NCBI RefSeq assembly: GCF_050003625.1
Contig: NC_134398.1
Coordinates: forward strand, 78,090,003 to 78,154,002
Length of the DNA stretch: 64,000 nucleotides
From: Haematobia irritans
Lineage: Eukaryota > Arthropoda > Insecta > Diptera > Muscidae
Direction: 5' to 3'
Below, piece after piece: positions 22,567 through 33,896 of this stretch. How positions within the stretch are numbered: position 1 is the stretch's first letter; every line of letters begins with the position of its first letter. The notes under the pieces were generated by a model. The model did not search any database, was not told the origin of the DNA, and worked only from the letters and a program-made list of their open reading frames with translations. The position numbers and the translations under genes were made by a program.

Positions 22567-24832
22567 TGTGGTGGTTTATGGAATTTTGGGCAACGAATTA
22601 GTTGGAAAATTCTACGTAGGTTACGTGCACCTCTAGCTTCGCACTAGCCAGCTCGCCGAAATGGTATGGGTCTTCCTACACTTTCCAACATCCACACACA
22701 AAATACTTTTAGGTGCACTAGGTATAACTAAGAAAAGAAAAAAAATAACTAGGGAAAAACTAAGAACAAAACAGCATAATAACAGTAAACTCGAAGTTCT
22801 CATCTCACTATAAAAAATTACAACCATTAATATACAAAGTTATATGGCTAATATAACAGACAGACCTGGTATCGGACTTGGTAAACTAATAAAATCAACC
22901 GATTATTCAGACCTTAACAAGTACTCCTGGTGATAATGAGCACTATTACCCAAACCCTCCCAACCATGTAATCTCTTGAAATTTTACGGATCACCCTAAT
23001 ATACATTTCAAAATCAATCTTTATACGCACATAATATTGAGACAGCTGTTTATTTGGTCATCCATCCACCAAATCACAAAAACATTTCTTTACTATTCAT
23101 ACAACAACAATAATAGAGCCAAAAATTCATTTCACATTCTTTGTTTTTATTTATAAATTCGCGATCATGTTTACAATATATTTCAATAAACTCTATTCAC
23201 TATTCTATTCCCATAAAGACAAAAAAAAAGACATCATAGGAGAGTGCGATGATAATCGCTCAAAGAGAACTTAGGGACTAATTATAATGGTTTTGTTTTT
23301 TTAATTCTTGAAGGAGAAACTGAGAGTCAAACAAATTTGTATTTGGAAGAGACACAGTGAGCTTCCAAAATGATGGAGACTACTCTCTGCAACGTTAATG
23401 AATGAATCGAATTATTAAGAAGAACTTATATGATAATGTAAAAAAAATGGAAGAATCACAATTATGAATGGAAAACGTAATTAAAGAAACTACGCAAATA
23501 AACTTCCATTGCAAAACCAATGATGTTTACTATAAATTTATGTGATACTATGTATGTAAGCACTACCGGCAAACTAAATATGCTTTTGCAGATATGTTAT
23601 TAGCCGTGTTTTATAAAACATTTCAGAAAAATTTTTCTGAGTTGAAAAGGGAAAATTTATTTTTTTTTTTCACACAGCCGATTTAAGCAAAAATTACGAT
23701 ATAGTACATTACATATATAAGAAGACCAAAAGATAAAATTCTTGTTTGGGGTTACTTACATTTCTCATCCATTGAATCACTGCATCCATGGGCCCATCGT
23801 TCCTTTGATTGATGATTATTTTGTTTGCTATAATTTAAGGGTTATTATATATGTTTGTACGTTTTTTATCGGCTAAAGTGTGGAGAAACTTTTTTTTCCG
23901 CCTTCCAACTGAGAATGGGATGATATTATCTGCGATAACAATTTTAAGTGTCTTATATCCAAAAATAGTTCTTATATCAATATGCAGGAAGAATGATGTT
24001 CTCAATATCCTCATAGAAAGACTCTTCAGGTCACACGGTGTGACCTGATTTCTGGCTGGTGTCAAGGAAAAAGGAATAGGATCTGGTTCCAAAAATTTCG
24101 TCTATCATGTGGATTTCTTAAACACAGTTCAGAGTGGCTTTCAAGAGCATTCAATCAATCAATTTGCAAACACAAAATGGAAGGGTATAAGGCTTGATTT
24201 AAGCTCCAAGATTGAGTCTCTTGGTCATGTGGGACATAATCCCGTCCAATAGCACCATAACCTAATCATAATTATGTTAATATGTCGTATCCTTTTTCTA
24301 AATGCATGCTTGCGAAACTTACCAATGAATCGAATATTTGCAAAAATTTAAACAATTTTCCGATTTAAAGACAATTTCTTGAGTATTCGACTTTAGGTGG
24401 ACGAAAAGTCTTTAAATTGTCCAAAAAATTTAGAAAAAATTTTTATAATACTTAAACTTTGATTACTATTTGCCAATTTTATTTAAGACGAAGAGTCAGC
24501 TTGCTACTTGTTTCCACAAAATGACACGTGATAATGAATTTCTTTCCTCTAAAAACGATCCACTTTGCCATTCAGAGTTATCCGTTAACAAAAACAAATT
24601 TTTCAATGAGCCATAGGCAATAAAATCATTGAAGTGAGAATGAAAGAACAATCATAACGAAAGTCAAGTTAACATTAACTGAGAGTTGAGCGAATTATTA
24701 TAAGCCCATTCATGTTATAAACATTAGACATAGCCGGTAATAATGCAATTCCGCGAACTAGAAATTACAGTGAACTACAAAAGTATACATACACTACCAA
24801 ATGTGGAAAAAATTTGACAATTACCCACTACA
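22567..24832 (-). repeat. 3' LTR of the Ty3/gypsy element (2266 bp)
   Basis: Pairs with 35409-37571. By eye only about ten substitutions separate the two LTRs, pointing to recent insertion. It contains an extra block of about 112 bp (23824-23935) that the 5' LTR lacks, and lacks 9 bp present near 36763-36771. Confidence 0.93.
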
Positions 24833-24902
24833 AAACAGATAAGGTGATGTCTGTTCTTCAGACGAACCCTTAGCTGGAAAAAGGGAAGTTGGCATGTTCA
24901 TT

Positions 24903-27900
24903 CTATAAAGGATATTTTTGTAAATCTTTTGCGTGGTATACACCAAGAAGTTTATCATTGCCATCAGTCACTTCGTAATAACAATTACCCGTTTTACGTC
25001 TAATTATGGCCTTTTGGAATGTCGGGGATAATTTCGCACTAAACTTTTTAGAAGCATTACTTTGGGAAAAGTTCCTAGCCAACACAGTTTCACCCTTGGA
25101 AAACTGGACAGACCTACTTCTTAGATTGTACCGCTTAGCATTGTCCTTATACGAATCTGTCATGTTTTCTCTAGCTTTCTGCCTTATCAACTGAAGGTAT
25201 TCGGGATATTTTAGGTGGGTATCATCACTCATTAAACCCAAACTTCGCAGTAGCTGGTAGTCTTTACCATTCAGAATCATTTCCTGACCAAACACTAAGC
25301 TATATGGGGAAAATCCGGTAGTGCGGTGTACGGTGGATCGAAGTGATGAGCAGATTTCTGGGAGATACTGGTCCCATTGCGTATGATCGCTGCCGATATA
25401 GGCTCGAATAGCGGCCAAGACTGAGCGGTTAACTCGTTCGGACGAGTTCGCTTGGGGTGAGTATATCGCTGTGCATACGTGGCTAATGCCGAATTTCGTT
25501 AAAAATGACTCAAACAAGTTGGATTTAAACTGGCTACCGTTATCAGTCAGGATAGTTTCTGGTACGCCAAATGTGTAAAATATATTGTTTTGGAGATAAT
25601 CGCAAACTAATTTCGACGTAAACCTTTTGAGCGGTTGTAAAAACATAAATTTCGTCAAATGATCAACTATTATCAGAAGTCCAATATTCCCTTTCTTTGT
25701 GCGCGGAAAGGGGCCAATTAAATCCATGAAGAGTTTTTGGAACGGTCGTTCAGATTTCATTGGTCTGCCCATTGGTGGTCTTAGGATAATATTGGGACTC
25801 TTTGTACAACGACATATCTCACATTTCGATACATAATCTCTAATGTCAGTTATCATTTTGGGCCAAAATAGAAATCTTTTTAATTTATCAATAGTTTTTG
25901 TCATGCCACAATGGGCTGATGAAGGTGGCTGATGTGCGCGGTATAAAATTTCTTGAATTAGAGGTCTGGGAACCCAAAGTCTCCAATTGTTTTCCTGATC
26001 ATTTTCATTATGAGAAAACTGAACTCTTTTATAAAGCAGATTGTCCAAGATTTTTAAATCTGGGAATCTAGATTGATTTAAAACCACTTTAGACTTAAGT
26101 TCCTCATAGTCTCCGGTATGAAAATGACTAGACGTCAAGTCAATAATAGGACCATCATCGTCAAGAGCACTAATGTCCCCAGCAGGAATACGTGAAAGTG
26201 AGTCCGCGACGACGTTCTCCGTGCCTTTTCTATGTTGTATGGTGAACGAATAACCCTGCAACTTGAGTGCCCACCTTGCAAGTCTTCCTGAGAGATCTCG
26301 TTGTCTCATGAGCCATTGAAGGCTTGCGTGATCTGTGATTACACAAAATTCCTGGCCTTCAATGTACGCACGAAACTTCTTAATCCCCTGGACGACTGCA
26401 AGGCATTCTAATTCAGTTACGGAGTAATTTCGTTGTGACTTCGTAAGCTTCGACGACATAAATGCGATTGGAAGTTCGATTCCATCGTCATTTTCTTGGG
26501 CAAGGACGCAACCCAACCCATACAGACTAGCGTCACACTGAAGAATGAATCTCTTAGAAAAGTTAGGTGTCATCAATATCGGAGCGGAAGTTAACATCGA
26601 CTTCAACTGTTCAAATGAACGCTGTGCGTCGTCATTCCAACTGTATGATTTGTTCCCCTTAAGGAGTTCAGTGAGGGGGAAGGAGACAGATGCGAAGTTA
26701 CTGATGAACCTCCTGTACCAACCTGCGAGTCCTAAAAAACTCCTTAGCTGCTTCACAGAGGAAGGTACAGGAAAGTTCACAATCGCCGAAATTTTTTCAG
26801 GATCAGTTCTGATCTCCCCCTGTCCCACTACGAAACCTAAATATTTAATTTCTTTCATGCAAAAGTTGGATTTCGCTATATTAATAGTTAGTCCAGCTTT
26901 TCTTAGACATAGGGCCACCTCCTCCAAGAGAATCATATGGGAGTCAAAATCCTCCGAAAGAACGAGTAAGTCGTCTAAATAGACAAATACTCTAGCACGC
27001 AAATTGGCAGGAATCACGCGATCCATAAGACGACAGAGAGTTTGCGGAGCATTACACAATCCGAATGGCATTACTGTGTACTGGTACAGTGGCCGATTCG
27101 GAATTGTGAATGCCGTAATTTGCCGCGATTTCTCGTCTAATGGTATCTGCCAAAATGCGTGTTTCATGTCCAGTCCGGTAATATATGTGGCAGGTGGTAA
27201 TCGGCTCAGTATCCCATCGATATGTGGTAATGGGTAAGCGTCCTTCAGGGTATGTTTATTAATTTCCCTAGAGTCCAAACATAATCTGTTTTTGTTACCC
27301 CGCCGGACTAACACGCAATTACTACTCCATGGGCTTGATGATTCCTCTATCACCCCAAGTGATAACATATGATCCACCTCGGCGAACATCTGCTTTTCTA
27401 CGGCAGGTGAAACAGACCAGTGCCTTTGCTTGATAGGTTTTGTATCTCCTACATCAATTGTATGGCATATAAGGTCTGTTTTCCCCAGGCCGTCTCTTCC
27501 GTATGAAGGAAACATATTAATCACTCTATCTAATCTAATACGCTGTGTGGCAGATATATCATGCATTTTGGGAGGCGTTTTGGTGTCCTCCTTTCCAACA
27601 TCTAATTCAGCTACCTTGCCCAAATTTTCGTTCTTTAGCAAGGTTTCGAAAAGACCGAAATCTCGCCAAAAATCGGAACCTAAATAGACGTCTTGCTTAA
27701 GCGATGGTATTACAAAGAATTGCACATTCTTTGTTTTACCTCCATAAGTAATCATTGTAGTAAATTTACCAACAACTTCATTCGGAGTGCCGTCCGCAGT
27801 GCCAATACAACCTCTACATTTCTTCACTACTCTATTCTCCAAAATATCCCTAGCTGCGTTGTGTCCAACACAACTCACGTTGGCTCCCGAATCCAAAAGA

Positions 27901-28268
27901 GCAAAATAAAATTTATCAAATATCTCAATATCTATATACATTCTTCGGTCATCGCCTAAAATGATGGCCGAAATCAATTTATTCCTAGTATTAATTACAT
28001 TCTTCCAAAACCTTCGAAGTCTTATAGTCGATCGTTTTGGCTTCAACTTAGAAGAATGACAATTACTATCAGAAAATATTCTCTTACGTGTTTCCATGTA
28101 AGCACGAAGTCTGTCATGGTAAGGTATTAAAGTTCTTAATATCGGATTACGCTCTTGAATATCAGATTTTATTAAAGACATTTCTGGGACAAAATTGTTG
28201 GTTTGTGTCCCTATAGATTTCTGTTCGGATGCGACGTATTCGTTGCCGCATCCTTCTTCGAGTTTCCC
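24903..28268 (-). CDS. pol: Ty3/gypsy Pol: protease, reverse transcriptase, RNase H, integrase
   Basis: Polyprotein that copies and integrates the element. The frame is open from the frameshift site (28268) to the stop at 24903; numbering here starts at the internal ATG at 28181 (1092 aa). An aspartic protease has DSGA at 97-100. RT runs about 255-450 with YLDD at 401-404. RNase H has Asp550 (CDAS), Glu591, Asp617 (TDHAS) and Asp660. The integrase zinc-binding HHCC is His750, His757, Cys787 and Cys790. The integrase core is Asp820, Asp880 (TDNGSQF) and Glu915 (SSERVN), a D,D(35)E-type triad. The C-terminus lacks a chromodomain. No stop or frameshift interrupts it, so the product looks intact; it would be made as a Gag-Pol fusion, which the LINE now prevents. 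Confidence 0.95.
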   Translation of the reverse strand, partial: GKLEEGCGNEYVASEQKSIGTQTNNFVPEMSLIKSDIQERNPILRTLIPYHDRLRAYMETRKRIFSDSNCHSSKLKPKRSTIRLRRFWKNVINTRNKLISAIILGDDRRMYIDIEIFDKFYFALLDSGANVSCVGHNAARDILENRVVKKCRGCIGTADGTPNEVVGKFTTMITYGGKTKNVQFFVIPSLKQDVYLGSDFWRDFGLFETLLKNENLGKVAELDVGKEDTKTPPKMHDISATQRIRLDRVINMFPSYGRDGLGKTDLICHTIDVGDTKPIKQRHWSVSPAVEKQMFAEVDHMLSLGVIEESSSPWSSNCVLVRRGNKNRLCLDSREINKHTLKDAYPLPHIDGILSRLPPATYITGLDMKHAFWQIPLDEKSRQITAFTIPNRPLYQYTVMPFGLCNAPQTLCRLMDRVIPANLRARVFVYLDDLLVLSEDFDSHMILLEEVALCLRKAGLTINIAKSNFCMKEIKYLGFVVGQGEIRTDPEKISAIVNFPVPSSVKQLRSFLGLAGWYRRFISNFASVSFPLTELLKGNKSYSWNDDAQRSFEQLKSMLTSAPILMTPNFSKRFILQCDASLYGLGCVLAQENDDGIELPIAFMSSKLTKSQRNYSVTELECLAVVQGIKKFRAYIEGQEFCVITDHASLQWLMRQRDLSGRLARWALKLQGYSFTIQHRKGTENVVADSLSRIPAGDISALDDDGPIIDLTSSHFHTGDYEELKSKVVLNQSRFPDLKILDNLLYKRVQFSHNENDQENNWRLWVPRPLIQEILYRAHQPPSSAHCGMTKTIDKLKRFLFWPKMITDIRDYVSKCEICRCTKSPNIILRPPMGRPMKSERPFQKLFMDLIGPFPRTKKGNIGLLIIVDHLTKFMFLQPLKRFTSKLVCDYLQNNIFYTFGVPETILTDNGSQFKSNLFESFLTKFGISHVCTAIYSPQANSSERVNRSVLAAIRAYIGSDHTQWDQYLPEICSSLRSTVHRTTGFSPYSLVFGQEMILNGKDYQLLRSLGLMSDDTHLKYPEYLQLIRQKARENMTDSYKDNAKRYNLRSRSVQFSKGETVLARNFSQSNASKKFSAKLSPTFQKAIIRRKTGNCYYEVTDGNDKLLGVYHAKDLQKYPL

Positions 28269-28869
28269 GAACTATTACAATTCTTACAATGGGGTTTGAA
28301 TGTTTCTTTTGCTCCGCATCCATAGCAAAATATTTTCCGCGGTTCAAGGCAATCGTCATATCGGTGACCCTTTGAGTCACAATTCCAGCAACAAATTCTT
28401 ATGTTACTGCGATGGATTTCATCCACCATACCACCCTTGGAGGAATCTTCCTCATCGAAATCAAAAATTGCGGAAATGTTCGGTTTAACTGGTCGGATAC
28501 GATCGGAAAAGAAGGCTTCATGTTTGCGAACTTCTTCACGTAAACGAACCAAAGAATTTATGCCTAAATGCAAAAGCTCATATCTCAGAGTCGGTTTGGA
28601 GTTCCTAAGCAAAATGTGCACTAAATCTGATTCACTTATAGCCGAAGAGAGTTTCTCAGCAATATCTTCTATGGCTGTCTGATAATCTTCAAAGGATTCG
28701 TTATCTCTTTGACGACGTTTTCTAATTCTCTCCCATATATCTAAATCAGATAAGTCCTCATCAAATTTCTGACGCAGCTCAGAGCACAAAAGATTCCAAT
28801 CAAAACGTGGATGTCTCTTATGAAACTTCCAGAACCATTTGTCCGCTCGGCCTAATAAAAGTACATGTA
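28211..28869 (-). pseudogene. gag: Gag, C-terminal part (separated from its N-terminus by a LINE)
   Basis: Structural protein of the retrotransposon particle. The frame runs open from the LINE junction (28869) to the TAG at 28211. The N-terminal stretch, rich in Trp and basic residues, resembles the retrotransposon gag core. Counting from the first downstream start-like codon at 28789, a canonical CCHC zinc knuckle spans residues 134-147 (Cys134, Cys137, His142, Cys147), followed by a second irregular Cys/His cluster (155-171). The knuckle binds RNA in this family. The last 60 nt overlap the pol frame. It is in frame with 33903-34850 once the LINE and one copy of the 6-bp duplication are removed. 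Confidence 0.9.
28227..28268 (-). promoter_or_regulatory. Programmed -1 ribosomal frameshift signal between gag and pol
   Basis: On the minus strand the heptamer GGGAAAC (28268-28262) lies in the gag frame as G GGA AAC, the X XXY YYZ pattern. After an 8-nt spacer, GGATGCG (28253-28247) pairs perfectly with CGCATCC (28233-28227), enclosing 13 nt. The pol frame is -1 relative to gag and its first upstream stop (28274-28272) lies just before the heptamer. Gag stops at 28211. Confidence 0.88.
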
Positions 28870-29010
28870 GGTTAGGTTAGGTTAGGTTAAAGTGGCAGCC
28901 CGATTAAGATTCAGGCTCACTTAGACTATTCAGTCCATTGTGATACCACATTAACTAAAAGTACCTATTACATATGGGCACTTCTAGTTTTAACCGCTGA
29001 ACCTTCTTGA

Positions 29011-32000
29011 TTATTTTTCTTTGTTGAACCAACCAGATTGTTCCAAAAACAGTAGCAGACTGCTTAAGTTAACGTTTTCCAGATCCGCCAGTAATCTGAA
29101 GCTATATGCTCCTAAAAGTTGCTTGCGCTTTACACAAAATGCAGGACACTCACACAAGAGGTGTTTAATTGATTCTTTTTCCTCCGCATCATGACAGCTC
29201 ATACAATAGTCATTATACTTCGCGCCAATAGTTTTTGCAAAATCGCCTATCAGGCAGCGACCCGTTATAGCAGATATCAGGAGTGATATCTGACGTCTCG
29301 AGAACATTAGCATATCTAGTGTGCGGTTTAAGTTGAAATGGGGCCATATTTGCTTGGTGTCGTTACAACCCTTGCAATTCTCCCATCGAACATTTGCCAT
29401 CATAACAGCCTTCCCACGCAGCATGAGCTTGCAGGTAGCTAGGGGCATACCAACAAATTCTAGTTCCCCTGGAATATGTAAGGTAGTCCCTAGCCTTGCC
29501 AACTCATCCGCTTCGCAGTTCCCCGGTATGTTCCTATGGCCAGGCACCCATATTAGGTGAATATTGTACTGCTCAGCCATCTCATTGAGAGATTTGCGGC
29601 AGTCGATGGCCGTTTTCGAGTTGAGGAACACAGAGTCCAAGGATTTTATTGCAGGTTGACTGTCTGAGTATATATTAATGCCCACATTTTTTGGAACATT
29701 ACTTCTCAGCCAATTCGCCACCTCTCTTATTGCTAATATTTCAGCCTGAAAAACACTACAGTGATTAGGTAATCTTTTCGCTATTCGAAGTTCCAGATCA
29801 TTAGAATATACTCCGAACCCCACTTGTCCATCCAATTTGGAGCCATCAGTGTAGAAATCTATATATTCTTTATTCCCCGGGGTCTGTGTGCACCACGCCT
29901 CACTGTTGGGGATTAGAGTCTCAAACTTTTTGTCGAAAAGTGGACTCGCCAAAGTGTAATCCACTACGTTAGGCACATCTGGCATTATTTTGAGGACAGA
30001 ACTGTGACCGTAACCTTTTTCCGACCACAGCGATAGCTCGCGCAACCGCACAGCCGTTGTTGCAGCTGACTGTTTGGCCAAAATGTCTAAAGGCAATAGA
30101 TGCAGCACGACATTAAGGGAATTTGTTCCTGTCTTGCTGAATGCGCCTGAAATACACAAACACGCCATACGCTGAACTTTATCTAAACAAGTCGGTTTCT
30201 GAAGTGCCGGCCACCAGACTACAACACCATATAGCATTATAGGTCTAACCACTGCCGTGTATAGCCAATGCACAATTTTTGGTTTCAGTCCCCACTTTTT
30301 TCCTATTGCCTTTTTGCACGAGTACAAAGCTACAGTTGCCTTTCTCGCCCTTTCTTCAATATTAAGCTTAAAGTTCAGCTTCCTGTCCAAAATAACGCCA
30401 AGGTATTTTGCAAATTCACCAAAGGGAATTTCAATACCCCCTAAGGAAATAGGCCTAACCGTGGGAGTTTTGCGATCGTTGCAGTACATGACTAATTCTG
30501 TCTTTGCAGGATTTACCCCAAGACCATTGTCTTTCGCCCATTTCTCAGTCATCCGGAGGGCCCTCTGAATAATATCTCTGATTGTGGATGGGAATTTTCC
30601 CCTGACTGCCAGAGCCACATCATCTGCGTATGCCACCACTTTTATCCTTTCTTTTTCTAGAGTAACCAGAAGGCTATTTATAGCAACATTCCAAAGAAGA
30701 GGTGATAGAACTCCTCCTTGGGGAGTGCCTCTGTTCACATACCTTTGTATGTTTGCTTGTCCTAGTGTGGCTGAAATACGTCTCTTCATTAGCAGTTCGT
30801 CTAACAGCCTGAGTATACATGGATCAACATTCAGAGTTGTCAGTCCATTTAATATCGAGCTCGGATGGACATTATTGAACGCCCCTTCGATGTCTAGAAA
30901 CGCCACGATTGTGTATTCTTTGACAGATAGTGAGCTTTCAATAAAGCTGACTAGTTCATGTAGTGCGGTCTCAGTAGACCTGCCCTTCGAGTATGCATGC
31001 TGTCCTTTCGAGAACAACCTTGAATCGATGCTAGTTCTAAGATAAATATCTATCATCCTCTCCAGAGTCTTAAGTAGGAATGAGGATAAGCTGATTGGTC
31101 GGAAATCCTTCGCCCTCGAGTGAGAGGCTTTTCCCGCTTTAGGTATGAAAACGACTTTTGTTTCCCTCCACTTTCCTGGGATATATGATAAGTTGATACA
31201 TCCTTTATATATCACTGACAACCAGGGGATAATTTTGTCAGTTACAGCTTGTAACTCCGCCGGAGTAATTCCATCAGGTCCGGGGGATTTGAATGGTCCA
31301 AAGCTATTTAGCGCCCATCTTATTCTAGTTTCCGATACAATTTCCTCGACAGGAAACGACCGCTGAGCAACTGTGGCACCGCCAGTACATGGTTCAACCG
31401 TCTGATTTCCAGGAAAATGTGTGTCCAATAGTACCTCCAGCGTCTCCTCACTGGACGTTGTCCAATTTCCCTCCGATGTTTTAATGAAACCTGGAGCGGA
31501 GTTGGTGGATGCTAGAACCTTCCGTAGTCTGGAAGCCTCGGACGTATTCTCAATACTGCTGCAGTAGTCATTCCAAGAGTTATGCTGAGCCTTTCTCAGT
31601 TCTCGCTTGTATCCTCTCAGATTCCTCTTGTAAGCGTCCCAGTCCTCAGGGGCTCTGGTGGACTTTGCCTTGTTAAAGAGCTTCCTGCAGGATTTCCTCA
31701 TATTACTTAATTCCGTAGACCACCATGGTGGTCGATGTTTCCCCCTTGGCTTTCCTCTAGGGCATGCAGCTTTCAGTGAGATGTTGAAGGCCTTAGTAAT
31801 CCGCTCCACTGCGTGTTCGAGATCTTGCACATTTCTCATATTTGTCTCTGTTATTTCCGGTATCATCATATTGAACGATTCCCTATACCTATTCCAGTCA
31901 GCTTTCCTAACATTTGGCGAAAATATGGTCTTGGTGATATGAACATCAAATTTGAAACTGATGTAGCGATGATCTGAGAAGCTGTGTTCACTTAAAACAT

Positions 32001-32601
32001 TCCACTCAGATATCATTTCATTCAGTTCTTGCGAGGCCAAGGTGATGTCCAAAACCTCTTACCTGTTTTTAGTGACAAAGGTTGGGGCATCTCCCTTGTT
32101 GCAAACTACCAGATTAGTACGCAAAATAAACTCTATTAGCGACTCTCCCCTTGCATTAGTATCACTACTTCCCCATATACTATGATGCGCATTCGCATCG
32201 CATCCCATAATGAGTTTCGTCTTTGTTTTCAGTGACTCCTCAACTAAGGTCTTAACGGCACATGGAGGCATCTCCCTGTCATGTCCCATATAGACCGAAG
32301 ATACCCAATATTTGCATTTGGCTATTTCTAAATTGGCAACGACAGTGTCTGCATTGCACATTGAAGGAAGCAGAAACAAGTTAAGCTCGTTTTTAGCAAT
32401 TATACAGGCTCGAATTACATCATTACCAGTATACTGCAATAGTTTGAACCCCGGAGTACTTAATTCACATATTTTGTTTCTATAAACATATGGTTCTTGA
32501 ATAAGAACTATGTCTATGTCCCCTTTCATCAGGAGAACTTTTAAGGCAGCACATGCAGCCTTACAATGATGAAGATTTATCTGGAGGATCCGTAGGACCA
32601 T
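29011..32601 (-). pseudogene. LINE ORF2: AP endonuclease, reverse transcriptase, RNase H (one nonsense codon)
   Basis: Enzyme for target-primed reverse transcription. The first ATG of the frame is at 32601, overlapping the end of ORF1 by 41 nt in the +1 frame; full length would be 1196 residues. An AP endonuclease occupies about 1-220, with Gln35-Glu36-Pro37 and Ser209-Asp210-His211. RT follows, with GTPQGGVLSP near 625-634 and YADD at 658-661. RNase H spans about 915-1045 (FYTDGS, AEILAI, YSDSQ). A C-terminal Cys/His segment lies near 1133-1156. Codon 181 (32061-32059) is TAA; copy 1 has CAA there, so a single C-to-T change separates this copy from an open frame. Beyond it the frame is open for over 1000 codons. 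RNase H presence argues against Jockey sensu stricto. Confidence 0.93.
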
Positions 32602-33787
32602 CGAGATTTTCAACAACCGTCACATCAGCCGCTTCAATCGAGTCATCAAGAATGTCTTCTTCAGAGATATCGGTGACTCTCGCAATAACCATAGGTTCGA
32701 CTTTGGTGAGTTCTGAGGCAATAGAAGCCTCCTCACGCATACGGTATCTATCCATGTCTTCAACTTTGGTATCTCCCTCGACTTCGCAAGAGGATCCGCT
32801 TACTTCTGATTCAGACAGAGGCTTGTCCATTTCTGAATCCTTTAGCTGATCGTTTTTATACACCTTCATTTGGATATAATGAAAGCCATAACATACACGG
32901 CCCTGGGACTTTGCCAGATGTGGCAAAGACTGAGTGTTCAATATAAACACTGCATGCCGTCTTGGTCCATCCACTTCATCCAAACGGCCAACCTTCCAAT
33001 CAGCTGTTGGAAGATCTGGATTGCATCGTTTCAGTCTATTTAAAATAGATTCAGGGTCAGAAGGGTTTGCAGGTATCCAGGCATGTGCTCTAGGTCTAGC
33101 CGGTATGTCTTTCTTCTCGACTAACTCTAGAGCAGCTCCTTCCCAAACTTCACCAATTAGTATCAGAGCAGCTTTAAAACATTCTATAGACCTCTGGTCC
33201 TCAAATGCGACTAGCTTAAATCGTCCTTGATACCAACCAGCCTCTTGGTGTCGAGGATCTGGGCCGGGAAACTTTTCCAGCACCTGTGAGTAGACGACAG
33301 ACAGAGCATTCTCAATTTCCCCCCATTTCTGCTTTGGAATCATACCGTCCAATGCTCCTTTATTAATGATAGCCATCACAAGGCTATCTTTAGCAACTGA
33401 GGCAAACGATCTTTGATCCCTTTTGGAGGATGGCAGCTCATCCGGCGATCGTTCCCTTTTTCCAGTCTCAAGAATTCCTTGAGCCCATTTTAAGGAATCG
33501 CTTTGTTTAGCCGACAGCGTGCTTGGGTCGACTGATCCTAACTTCTTTAGGATAAACAAAGCATTTCTGCGTTCCTTGAATCTCTTTCGTGAGGGATTAC
33601 CTCCTTTTGATGTCGTTACCTTAGAGAAAGTTCGACTTGTCAGAGTGTCGCCACCTGTCGACCCGTCTACAGGTCGACTAATTGGGCCTAACTCTTGGTC
33701 ATTGCCCAGATTTATAACTCCAGTCGATACCCGTCCACTGGGCCCTGAAGTTAGCAACCCAGTGGATGACTTGGAATTTCGCTGCAT
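32561..33787 (-). CDS. LINE ORF1 protein (408 aa, DUF4780-type)
   Basis: First ORF of the LINE, presumed RNA-binding chaperone of its ribonucleoprotein. The ATG at 33787 is the only early start in a good open frame. The N-terminal about 130 residues are Ser/Thr/basic-rich and likely disordered, with lysine/arginine clusters. Residues about 135-305 form a folded region resembling DUF4780 of insect LINE ORF1 proteins (from memory, not searched). The C-terminal about 100 residues are acidic. There is no CCHC knuckle. The frame is intact. It ends 41 nt inside ORF2, suggesting termination-reinitiation or frameshifting for ORF2. Confidence 0.88.
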   Translation of the reverse strand: MQRNSKSSTGLLTSGPSGRVSTGVINLGNDQELGPISRPVDGSTGGDTLTSRTFSKVTTSKGGNPSRKRFKERRNALFILKKLGSVDPSTLSAKQSDSLKWAQGILETGKRERSPDELPSSKRDQRSFASVAKDSLVMAIINKGALDGMIPKQKWGEIENALSVVYSQVLEKFPGPDPRHQEAGWYQGRFKLVAFEDQRSIECFKAALILIGEVWEGAALELVEKKDIPARPRAHAWIPANPSDPESILNRLKRCNPDLPTADWKVGRLDEVDGPRRHAVFILNTQSLPHLAKSQGRVCYGFHYIQMKVYKNDQLKDSEMDKPLSESEVSGSSCEVEGDTKVEDMDRYRMREEASIASELTKVEPMVIARVTDISEEDILDDSIEAADVTVVENLDGPTDPPDKSSSL

Positions 33788-33896
33788 GGTGGCTTAATAT
33801 CCCACCACACTTGAAATTCGTAGTAGGTACCTATTACGATGAGTTTATCCGCTATTGAAAAACACGTCCGTTCCGTTCGACGGTTGAATAGAATAT

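Noticed and set aside
24833..24902. Possible env gene downstream of pol
   Set aside because: Only 70 bp lie between pol and the 3' LTR, so there is no room; the element is not an errantivirus-type provirus.
26545..27959. Plus-strand frames of 77-145 codons opposite pol
   Set aside because: Antisense shadows of the intact pol frame; no recognisable domains.
29321..33797. Plus-strand frames opposite the LINE ORFs
   Set aside because: Shadows; the minus strand has the enzymatic motifs.
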